Below are positions 54,974 to 61,998 of a stretch of DNA of 64,000 bases, piece by piece. Made by a program: the position numbers and the translations under genes. Each line of letters begins with the position of its first letter. The stretch's first letter is position 1. Location: the NCBI GenBank assembly GCA_038749025.1, contig JBCDIL010000010.1, positions 1 through 64,000 on the forward strand, written 5' to 3'. The notes beneath the pieces were generated by a model that saw only the letters and a list, made by a program, of their open reading frames with translations, made no database searches and was not told where the DNA came from. The DNA comes from JBCAXA01 sp038749025. GTDB lineage: Bacteria; Pseudomonadota; Gammaproteobacteria; Steroidobacterales; Woeseiaceae.

Positions 54974-55835
54974 CAGTAGCCGCCTGCGTGAGTTCTACGA
55001 GCTCACGAAGCCGCGCGTCTGCATGCTGATCGTCTTTACGGCGATCGTCGGTATGTTTTTGGCCACGCCGGGAATGCCACCGTTATCGGCGTTAGTGTTT
55101 GGGACAATTGGCATCTGGCTGGCGTCGGCATCAGCCGCCGCGATTAACCAGATTCTTGACGCTAGAGTTGATGCGAAGATGGCTCGCACCCAAGGCCGTC
55201 CGCTCCCACAAGGTACCGTTTCAGAACGCACCGCGGTTTTGTTTGCGTTAGCACTCGGCGCCCTGGGCATGGGCGTCTTGGTTGCCGGCGTCAATGTGTT
55301 AACGGCCGTGCTGACCTTCGCCTCGCTGATCGGCTACGCGATCGTCTACACCGTTTATTTGAAGCGGGCGACGCCGCAGAACATCGTTATTGGCGGAGCG
55401 GCCGGTGCCGCGCCACCGGTTCTCGGCTGGACCGCGGTAACCGGTGAGATTCACGCCCACGCACTCCTTCTGTTCCTCATTATCTTCGCCTGGACGCCAC
55501 CGCATTTCTGGGCCTTGGCGATCGCCCGTAAAGACGAATACGCCAAAGTCGGTATTCCGATGTTGCCGGTTACGCACGGCAATCCGCTGACACGCCAGTT
55601 CATCCTGCTCTACACCATCCTGACCGTGATGATCACGCTGTTGCCGTGGCTCACGCAGATGAGCGGCTTGCCGTATTTGTTCGCGGCGGTGCTGCTCGGC
55701 GGCTTGTTTCTATGGCACGCCTACCACGTTTGGCGCGATACCGACGAAACGTGGCCAATGCGCACCTTCGTGTACTCGATCCACTACCTAATGGCGCTGT
55801 TTGCAGCATTGCTGGTCGACCATTACGTCGCGTAA
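54939..55835 (+). CDS. ctaB: CtaB/CyoE, protoheme IX farnesyltransferase (heme O synthase)
   Basis: A 298-residue UbiA-superfamily enzyme that adds farnesyl to heme B. Seen: LTKPRVCMLIVFTAIVGM, NQILDARVDAKMARTQGRPLP (NxxxDxxxD), YLKRATPQNIVIGGAAGAAPPVLGW, FAWTPPHFWALAIARKDEYAKVGIPMLPV. The ATG at 54939 lies inside ctaA and gives the usual short N-terminus. Repeat array C begins right after its stop. Confidence 0.95.
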   Translation: MSATPSTLPHADSSRLREFYELTKPRVCMLIVFTAIVGMFLATPGMPPLSALVFGTIGIWLASASAAAINQILDARVDAKMARTQGRPLPQGTVSERTAVLFALALGALGMGVLVAGVNVLTAVLTFASLIGYAIVYTVYLKRATPQNIVIGGAAGAAPPVLGWTAVTGEIHAHALLLFLIIFAWTPPHFWALAIARKDEYAKVGIPMLPVTHGNPLTRQFILLYTILTVMITLLPWLTQMSGLPYLFAAVLLGGLFLWHAYHVWRDTDETWPMRTFVYSIHYLMALFAALLVDHYVA

Positions 55836-55844
55836 TCACAGTCA

Positions 55845-56440
55845 TCATCGAGCCGAGACGGTCCTCCCACAGCGTCGATTACCGTCGGCGCCAAACCCCG
55901 ATGTGGGAGCGGAGTCCCGCCGCGATAAAGCCGCGGATCGCATTGTCGCTATCATCATCGGGCCGAGACGGCCCTCCCAGAGCTTCGGTTACCGTTGGCG
56001 CTAAACCCCGATGTGGGAGCGGCGTCCCGCCGCGATAAAGCCGCGGATCGCATTGTCGCTATCATCATCGGGCCGAGACGGCCCTCCCACAGCGTCGATT
56101 ACCGTCGGCGCCAAACCCCGATGTGGGAGCGGCGTCCCGCCGCGATAAAGCCGCGGATCGCATTGTCGCTATCATCATCGGGCCGAGACGGCCCTCCCAC
56201 AGCTTCGATTGCCGACGGCGCTAAACCCCGATGTGGGAGCGGCGTCCCGCCGCGATAAAGCCGCGGATCGCTCAGTCGCTGTCATCATCGGGCCGGGACG
56301 GCCCTCCCACAGTTCCAGTTACCGTCGGTACCAAAACCCGACGTGGGAGCGGCGTCCCGCCGCGATACAACCGCGGATCGCACTGTCGCCATCGCCATCG
56401 CCATCGCCATCGCCATCGCCATCGCCATCGCCATCGCCCG
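55845..56440. repeat. REP-like array C, five units of exactly 110 bp
   Basis: Heads (TGTGGGAGCGG type) occur at 55902, 56012, 56122, 56232 and 56342, a constant 110-bp step. Each unit reads head, GTCCCGCCGCGATAAAGC, CGCGGATCGC, a short variable piece, CATCGGGCCGAGACGG, CCCTCCCACAG, then ACCGTCGGCGCCAAACCCCG. Units differ by a few substitutions. The 5'-most unit is partial (tail only, 55845-55900). The array fills the gap between ctaB and the small lipoprotein gene; no gene is convincing within 55836-56565. Confidence 0.92.
56386..56438. repeat. Hexanucleotide tandem repeat (TCGCCA, about 9 copies)
   Basis: About 53 bp of uninterrupted TCGCCA repeats at the 3' end of array C. It begins within the position where other units read TCGCTATCATCATCGGG, so it seems to be a local expansion of part of a REP unit. 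It is followed by CCCGAGACGATCGCGG, which resembles the unit tail. Confidence 0.93.
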
Positions 56441-56565
56441 AGACGATCGCGGACATCTGCGATCTTCGCCGCGACAAACCGAAAAAATCTTGACGCGGTT
56501 CACACCGCTCACCGGCACGAAACGATTACAGTAAGGTTATGTAAACCGAGCAGGGGAGTGATCCC

Positions 56566-56775
56566 ATGGTCAGGGCTGCATTACTTCTACCGCTGTTGCT
56601 GACAGCATGCGCGAGCGATCCGCCCGAGTCGATCGCTGAGCTCAATCAGGACATTGCCGAATGTGCTGAAGAAGCTGGTTTGCGCGAGGGTGAAAGCCTC
56701 GGCAACCGCTTCCGTGAACGCGCTACCCGGGCCCATTGCCAAAAATCGATGGTGTCGGACGCCGAGGAAGACTGA
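56566..56775 (+). CDS. Small lipoprotein of unknown function
   Basis: A 69-residue protein with a clear lipoprotein signal (AALLLPLLLTAC, lipobox LTAC), so the mature part is about 55 residues and lies in the periplasm or outer membrane. The mature part is acidic and helical with two further cysteines (IAECAEEAG and AHCQKS) that could pair. A GGGGAG ribosome-binding site precedes the ATG. Family unknown. The next gene starts 9 bp downstream. Confidence 0.72.
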   Translation: MVRAALLLPLLLTACASDPPESIAELNQDIAECAEEAGLREGESLGNRFRERATRAHCQKSMVSDAEED

Positions 56776-56784
56776 GGCGCTGCG

Positions 56785-57234
56785 ATGCATTACCTCAACG
56801 ACTACCAGCCCGGCGACACCGTCGCGCTTGGTACGGCGTCGGTACCGCAAGATGAAATCGATGCCTTCAACCAACGCTACGACCCGCAACCGCAGTACTT
56901 GGACGATAGCTTAGCGGGACCACTGCATGGCGGTCGCATCGCCAGCCCCTGGCAGGCTGCAGCGTTGGCGCAATCGATTTTCGTTCGTGAGTTCTTGAAT
57001 CAAACCGCCGACTTCGGTGTCTCCGAAATTCGTGCCGTACGGTACGACGCACCGCTGCGTGCTGACACCACCGTACGGGGTGAGTTAGAAATCAACGCCG
57101 TCAGCGACGAGCCGAACCGACCCGACCGCGGCATCATCGACGCCGACATTCGTTTGTTCGACGCCGCCGATCAACGCATTCTCAGCCAGAACGTCATTTT
57201 CTCGGTATCGAAAAAGCCGCGCCGCTGCGCGTAG
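56785..57234 (+). CDS. MaoC-like hot-dog fold protein
   Basis: A 149-residue single-hot-dog protein: YQPGDTVALGTASVPQDEIDAFNQRYDPQP, GGRIASPWQAAALAQSIFV, VRYDAPLRADTTVRGELEINAV. The first motif follows the MaoC hydratase layout. The catalytic Asp/His pair of hydratases normally falls in FDPQPFHxD; here the segment reads YDPQPQYLDD, so the His position is changed and activity is uncertain. Lies between arrays C and D. Confidence 0.78.
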   Translation: MHYLNDYQPGDTVALGTASVPQDEIDAFNQRYDPQPQYLDDSLAGPLHGGRIASPWQAAALAQSIFVREFLNQTADFGVSEIRAVRYDAPLRADTTVRGELEINAVSDEPNRPDRGIIDADIRLFDAADQRILSQNVIFSVSKKPRRCA

Positions 57235-57570
57235 GGTTCATCGGGCCGAGATGGCCCTCCCACTGCTTCGATTGCCGACGGTGCTAAACCCCGATGTGGG
57301 AGCGGCGGCTCGCCGCGATAGCGCCGCGGATCGCTTCGTTGCTGTCAGCATCGGGCCGAGACGGCCCTCCCACAGCGTCGATTACCGACGGCGCCAAACC
57401 CCGATGTAAGAGCGGCGGCTCGCCGCGATAGCGCCGCGAATCGCTTCGTCGCTGTCAGCATCGGGCCGAGACGGCCTTCCCACAGCTTCGATTACCGACG
57501 ACGCCAAACCCCGTTGTGGGAGCGGCGTCTCGCCGCGATAACGCCGCGGATCGCATCGTCGAAGCGGCAA
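57235..57570. repeat. REP-like array D, three units of 110 bp
   Basis: Heads at 57295, 57405 and 57515, again 110 bp apart, preceded by a partial unit tail at 57238. The middle head is altered (TGTAAGAGCGGCGG), and the cores read GGCGGCTCGCCGCC in the first two units. The spacer text (CGATTACCGACGGCGCCAAACCCCG) matches array C. The array lies between convergent genes (MaoC-like + and PNPOx-like -), where it may act as a bidirectional transcript end. Confidence 0.9.
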
Positions 57571-57592
57571 TTGTGGATGGTTAGGCTTCTCA

Positions 57593-58159
57593 TCACGACT
57601 CGTCGGCCATCTGCTCCACATCTAGGCCCGGCAGACCATCGAGACTGGTCGCGTTTTTCTCCAATCGGTAGGCAACCAACTCCGCCTCCGATTTCGATTC
57701 AGCCCAGTTATTGAGCGAATCTCGGTCCGTGACAAACTTGTATTGCGGTACGCCGTAGCCGCACGAGTCGCGGATGGTTTTGACATCGACAACGACGATG
57801 TTCCTAATCGTCGGCATCGCCGGAAACTTGGCCGCGAGCCCCGCGAAGGCGGGATCATGCGGCTCTACAGCACGGCCGGTCCCGTAGAAACGGAAGATCT
57901 TCGGCGGACCATCAAACGCACAGAGCATGATGGTGATGCGGCCGTTCTCTTTAAGGTGCGCGACCGTCTCGATCCCGCTGCCGCCCGTGTCCGCGTAGGC
58001 CAGGGTATGGGGACCCAACACCGCGAGACTATCGAGGCCTTTCGGTGAGCAGTTGATTAACCCGTCGCCGTTCATCGGGGCCGTCGCGACAAAGTAGAGG
58101 TGTTGGCGTTCTATCCACGCCTGGATTTTGTCGTCGATCGCTGCGAATTCTTTGCCCAT
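57593..58159 (-). CDS. Pyridoxamine 5'-phosphate oxidase-family FMN-binding protein
   Basis: A 188-residue split-barrel flavoprotein: IQAWIERQHLYFVATAP, LINCSPKGLDSLAVLGPHTLAYAD, GSGIETVAHLKENGRITIMLCAFDGPPKIFRFYGTGRAV. This matches the general stress/PNPOx-like group (FMN or heme-reactive), not PdxH itself. C-terminal half has VVDVKTIRDSCGYGVPQY. Transcribed alone between two repeat clusters. Confidence 0.85.
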   Translation of the reverse strand: MGKEFAAIDDKIQAWIERQHLYFVATAPMNGDGLINCSPKGLDSLAVLGPHTLAYADTGGSGIETVAHLKENGRITIMLCAFDGPPKIFRFYGTGRAVEPHDPAFAGLAAKFPAMPTIRNIVVVDVKTIRDSCGYGVPQYKFVTDRDSLNNWAESKSEAELVAYRLEKNATSLDGLPGLDVEQMADES

Positions 58160-58229
58160 GGTTATCGCCTCCGAGGGTTGTTGGAAAGCAGTTTAGCGCG
58201 GTCGGACGAACGCTAGACACTGTGGTCTG

Positions 58230-58500
58230 GCGGATCGGTCGAATCGCGGCGAGACGCCGCTCCCACAACTCCTTCCGCCGACTCCGTAAACCCCCGCCGG
58301 GGGAGCGGCTTCCCGCCGCGATGAAGTCCGCGGTTAGCATTGTCGCTGTATCCATCGGGCCGAGACGGCCCTCCCACATCTTCGGTCACCATTACCGGAG
58401 ACTGAAGCTACCTCCACATCCCGCAACACCGCTGCCGTTGCCTTCCCGATATGAATTCTACTGATGTGGGAGCAGCGTCTCGCCGCGATAGACCCGCCAT
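58230..58500. repeat. REP-like cluster E, degenerate copies
   Basis: Several divergent REP-like pieces: an inverted head GGCGAGACGCCGCTCCCACA near 58248, GGGGGAGCGGCTTCCCGCCGCGAT near 58299, the partner CATCGGGCCGAGACGGCCCTCCCACA near 58350, and TGTGGGAGCAGCGTCTCGCCGCGAT near 58465. Copies differ from each other more than in arrays A to D, and the period is not constant. It occupies the 407-bp gap between the PNPOx-like gene (-) and terC-like gene (+), so it lies upstream of both, which is unusual for REP elements. Nothing else is recognised in the gap. Confidence 0.82.
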
Positions 58501-58566
58501 CCGCCGCTGCTACGAACCTGCCCGGCTGATAACATACGCAGTCAAGAATTCGAACCGGAGCCAGGC

Positions 58567-59340
58567 ATGGACTTCGTCACGCTCGATCATTTCATCTCGC
58601 TCGGCTTGCTGGTCCTGCTGCAAGCCGTGCTGGGTTTCGACAACCTGCTTTATATCTCGTTGGAATCGAAACGCGCACCGGCTGCCAAGCAGGCGATGGT
58701 GCGACGCTTCGGCATCGGCCTCGCGGTCGCGCTCCGGATCGTGTTGCTATTTGTCTTGCTGCAAATGGTCGAGAAATTCCAAAGCTCGCTATTCGCCTAC
58801 CACAACAAAGGCGTGCTCGAGTTCGACTTCAACTTCCATGCGCTCATCGTCATGTTTGGCGGCATTTTTATCTTGTATACGGCCGTTAAAGAGATCTACC
58901 ACATGATGCGCGTCGAAGACTTGGGCCACGATGAGCGCAAACCCTCGTCTGCTTTCAAAGTCATCACGCTGATCGTCGCAATGAACCTCGTGTTCTCGTT
59001 CGATTCGATCCTCTCCGCGATGGCACTCACCAACGTCTTCTGGGTAATGGCCACCGCCATCCTTATCGGCGGTGCGTTAATGATCTTCCTTGCGGACAAG
59101 GTCGCCGAGTTCCTCGAGAAAAACCGAATGTTCGAAGTGATGGGTCTTTTCATCCTGTTTGTCGTTGGCATCATGCTGCTGAGCGAAGGCGGGCACCTCG
59201 CCCACCTAATGATCGCCGGTAATGCGGTGACGCCGATGACCAAAACGACGTTCTACTTCGTAATTCTTGTGCTGGTGCTTTCGGACATCGTCCAAAGTCG
59301 CTACCGGCGCAAATTGATGGCGCAAAAGTCCCATTCGTAA
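58567..59340 (+). CDS. TerC-family integral membrane protein
   Basis: A 257-residue multi-spanning protein: LVLLQAVLGFDNLLYISLES near the N-terminus (the conserved DN pair), AVALRIVLLFVLLQMV, and later NLVFSFDSILSAMALT with a second acidic pair, and FLEKNRMFEVMGLFILFVVGIMLL. TerC/Alx-type proteins are linked to metal (Mn) export or tellurite resistance. There are about seven helices. The gene may be co-transcribed with the lipase-like gene that follows. Confidence 0.87.
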   Translation: MDFVTLDHFISLGLLVLLQAVLGFDNLLYISLESKRAPAAKQAMVRRFGIGLAVALRIVLLFVLLQMVEKFQSSLFAYHNKGVLEFDFNFHALIVMFGGIFILYTAVKEIYHMMRVEDLGHDERKPSSAFKVITLIVAMNLVFSFDSILSAMALTNVFWVMATAILIGGALMIFLADKVAEFLEKNRMFEVMGLFILFVVGIMLLSEGGHLAHLMIAGNAVTPMTKTTFYFVILVLVLSDIVQSRYRRKLMAQKSHS

Positions 59341-59398
59341 GCTCGCCGTTGGACTGCTGTTTGTAATAGCGGCGTCCAATGCGCTCGGTGCCGACTGT

Positions 59399-60052
59399 GT
59401 GGTGCTCTTGCACGGACTCGCGCGCGGTCCCGGCGCCATGACCAAGCTCGCGCGCGAACTGTCCGACGACGGTTACATCGCGGTAAATAATGGCTACCCG
59501 TCACGTCGCCACCCGATCGATGAGCTTGCGCCGCTCGCCATCGAACCTGCTCTGGACGAGTGTCGTAGTGCCGATGCCAATGCCGTGCACTTCGTCACGC
59601 ACTCACTGGGCGGCATCTTGGTCCGTGCCTACCTCGCCGAACGCAGCATCGACGAATTGGGTCGTGTCGTCATGCTCGGACCGCCAAACCAGGGCAGCGA
59701 GGTTGTCGACGTCCTGGGCAAGACACCGGCGTTTCGGTGGGCGAACGGTCCCGCCGGTGCGCAATTAGGCACCGACCCAAAAACCAGTACGCCTCTGCAG
59801 CTAGGGCCTGCCAACTTTGAGGTGGGTGTCATCGCCGGTAACCGCACCGTTAATTTTTTGCTATCGCGCTACTTACCCGGCGCAGACGACGGTAAAGTGT
59901 CGGTGGCGTCGACCAAACTGCAGGGCATGACCGACCACATCGTGTTACCAGCGACACACACGTTCATGATGAGTAACGCGGGCGCCATCACGCAGGTCAA
60001 ATACTTCCTTGAAAACGGGCGCTTCAAACGAGCGGATGACGCTACCGACTGA
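59399..60052 (+). CDS. Alpha/beta hydrolase (lipase-like), start uncertain
   Basis: A 217-residue hydrolase when begun at GTG 59399: VLLHGLARGPGAMTKLAREL, VHFVTHSLGGILVRAYL (nucleophile Ser in THSLGG), VVMLGPPNQGSEVVDVLG, then PGADDGKVSVASTKL (acid) and DHIVLPATHTFMMSN (His). Homologues I recall have a signal peptide directly before this point. The frame is open back to 59318, and 59333-59398 would encode IRKLAVGLLFVIAASNALGADC, a good signal peptide, but no ATG, GTG or TTG exists there. Possible starts: ATT 59333 (overlapping the terC stop), CTG, or a sequence error. The mature enzyme is probably periplasmic. Confidence 0.88.
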   Translation: MVLLHGLARGPGAMTKLARELSDDGYIAVNNGYPSRRHPIDELAPLAIEPALDECRSADANAVHFVTHSLGGILVRAYLAERSIDELGRVVMLGPPNQGSEVVDVLGKTPAFRWANGPAGAQLGTDPKTSTPLQLGPANFEVGVIAGNRTVNFLLSRYLPGADDGKVSVASTKLQGMTDHIVLPATHTFMMSNAGAITQVKYFLENGRFKRADDATD

Positions 60053-60113
60053 AACGTCCAGCGACCGTTGCGGTCACACCTAAGGTGAAGAGGCTCAGCA
60101 CGCCATAACAAGA

Positions 60114-61475
60114 ATGAGAACATTCCTCGGCCTGTGCATCGTTGGCGTCCTGACCGCCGTACTCATTTGGATGGCGTATCGACCAGAACCGCCGCCGCCG
60201 CCTCCTGAACCTGCCCTCGCGGGGCCACCGTCTCATAGCGAATACATCGCCCGGATCGCTGCTGCCGAACTCACTGACTCGTTGCTGGTACGCGGTTGGT
60301 TGGCGAGCGCCCGAGCGGCGTTGCGTGAGCCGGCCCTTATCCGGCCACCGCACGAAGAACGCGGCGCGTTCGTCCCACACGACATACGTGCTGTGGGTCT
60401 TGCGTTCGACGTCACCGAGGGACAGACGCTACAGATCCAGATTGAACGCAGCGTCGACTCGACAGGCAGACTGTTTGCGCAGCTTTTCTTCGTCGATACG
60501 CTCAATGTCGAAACGCCCTACCTCGCCGTCGCGACGCTAACCGACAAAGGTACCGACACCATAGAGCTACCGTACAACGGTCGCTACCTATTGCGCCTAC
60601 AGCCAGAGCTGCACGCAGCCATCGACTATCGCGTTCGGCTCGAGCTCGATGCGGCGCTGTCGTTTCCGGTGAAAGGCCACACACGACGCTCGATCCAGAG
60701 TTTCTTCGGCGATGTCCGCGACGGCGGCCGGCGCCGCCACGAGGGCGTCGATGTCTTTGCTGCGCGTGGCACGCCGGTGCTCGCCGTCACCGACGGGATC
60801 GCGATGCCGCGCCAATCGCGCCGCGGCGGTAATACGGTTTGGCTGCGCGGTCGCGACCGCAGCTATTACTTCGCCCATCTCGACACGGTCGCGATCGAGC
60901 GCCGTACCGCTGTTAAGGCAGGCGACGTACTCGGCACCATCGGCAACACCGGTAACGCCCGTACCACACCACCGCACCTGCACTTTGGCATCTACCAACG
61001 CGGTCGCGGCGCGATCGATCCGTTTCCTTACCTCGAATCGTTCCGGTATCGGCGTGAGCCAGCGCCGAGTAACTTCGAACGGGGCTTCGTGACCGTGACG
61101 GCAACCCGTCTCAACCTACGTGCCACTCCACGCACGCAAGCCGACACACTGCTGCGACTGTCGAACCGCGAGCTGGTTGAAACCCGCGCCGCTGCCGGCG
61201 ACTGGCTACGTGTGCAGCGGCGCGACGGTATGACCGGCTGGATCAATCGCCGCTACCAAGAGCCCGTAACAGCGAGCGATGCACCGACTCCACTTGGCCG
61301 AGATACCTGGCTTCATGCCGTACCACGTGGTCAAGCGGTCGACCGACTGCTGGCCACTGACGAGGTGTTCGTGTTCGCGACCGACGGTGGCTGGTCACTG
61401 GTGGGTCGCGATGCTAGCGCTCCGCTCGGCTGGCTGCCCTCTTATGCGCTCAATGCTGCCGACAGCTCGTCGTAA
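60114..61475 (+). CDS. M23-family metallopeptidase with SH3 domain
   Basis: A 453-residue envelope protein. One N-terminal helix (LGLCIVGVLTAVLIWMAY) is followed by a proline-rich stretch (PPPPPPEPA) and a beta domain of unknown type. The LytM/M23 endopeptidase domain sits at about residues 200-300, with RHEGVDVFAARGTPVLA (His and Asp ligands) and TPPHLHFGIY (HxH). A bacterial SH3 domain follows (VTVTATRLNLRATPRTQADTLLRL), then a degenerate second one. It probably cuts or binds peptidoglycan. It begins 61 bp after the hydrolase gene. Confidence 0.9.
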   Translation: MRTFLGLCIVGVLTAVLIWMAYRPEPPPPPPEPALAGPPSHSEYIARIAAAELTDSLLVRGWLASARAALREPALIRPPHEERGAFVPHDIRAVGLAFDVTEGQTLQIQIERSVDSTGRLFAQLFFVDTLNVETPYLAVATLTDKGTDTIELPYNGRYLLRLQPELHAAIDYRVRLELDAALSFPVKGHTRRSIQSFFGDVRDGGRRRHEGVDVFAARGTPVLAVTDGIAMPRQSRRGGNTVWLRGRDRSYYFAHLDTVAIERRTAVKAGDVLGTIGNTGNARTTPPHLHFGIYQRGRGAIDPFPYLESFRYRREPAPSNFERGFVTVTATRLNLRATPRTQADTLLRLSNRELVETRAAAGDWLRVQRRDGMTGWINRRYQEPVTASDAPTPLGRDTWLHAVPRGQAVDRLLATDEVFVFATDGGWSLVGRDASAPLGWLPSYALNAADSSS

Positions 61476-61523
61476 ATTGCTTACGTGCGGTACTTCGCGG
61501 AAGTCTTCTGCCGGTAGTTCCTC

Positions 61524-61844
61524 GTGATAAGCAGTCTTTCGGTTCCTCGGCTGCGCCCATTCGCTCACGCTTTCGCTTACTGGGTTCTCCTGTATTGGAC
61601 ATCTTGGCAGCTGTTGCTTGTTCTATTTGCGTTTAATAGTGTCGCTTTCATGGCTGCTACGCTCAGTGTCATGGGCGCTATTTGTCTTGTCGTCTTCGTT
61701 GTCGCAGAACGTTCTTCGCACGTACAAATCGCCAACGAGAGCGAATGGAATCGCTCGACACGAGGCCAGCGGGTTCTTGGTGGGATACTTGGCGTTGTCT
61801 GTTCTACCGCGGTTTACTTCACTGCTTGGCAAATATCGGCGTAA
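61524..61844 (+). CDS. Small hypothetical membrane protein
   Basis: A 106-residue protein with GTG start (alternatives exist) and three hydrophobic segments: AYWVLLYWTSWQLLLVLFAF, AATLSVMGAICLVVFVVA and RVLGGILGVVCSTAVYF. No family recognised. Its base composition looks more AT-rich than its neighbours, and codon use differs, so it may be a recent arrival or a chance frame. No clear ribosome-binding site. Confidence 0.45.
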   Translation: MISSLSVPRLRPFAHAFAYWVLLYWTSWQLLLVLFAFNSVAFMAATLSVMGAICLVVFVVAERSSHVQIANESEWNRSTRGQRVLGGILGVVCSTAVYFTAWQISA

Positions 61845-61935
61845 CCGGTTGATAGCAACAAAGATGTCAAAGCGGGGCTGAAACCAACCGGTCATTCGAC
61901 GTGGAATGAACGAGCGCAGAGCGACCCACACGCTC

Positions 61936-61941
61936 TATAAT
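61936..61941 (+). promoter_or_regulatory. Probable -10 box upstream of uvrD
   Basis: A perfect TATAAT, 58 bp before the uvrD ATG. No good -35 hexamer stands at 16-18 bp upstream, so the promoter may be weak or activator-dependent. I found no obvious LexA box (CTGT-N8-ACAG) in the 150-bp gap. Confidence 0.45.
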
Positions 61942-61998
61942 TACCGGTCCGCACCGACACGCCTTGTCGGGAGACAGCGTGATCGACATCAGGAATCT

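Noticed and set aside
61844..61892. Inverted repeat ACCGGTTG / CAACCGGT as a terminator before uvrD
   Set aside because: The loop is over 30 bases and no T-run follows on either strand.
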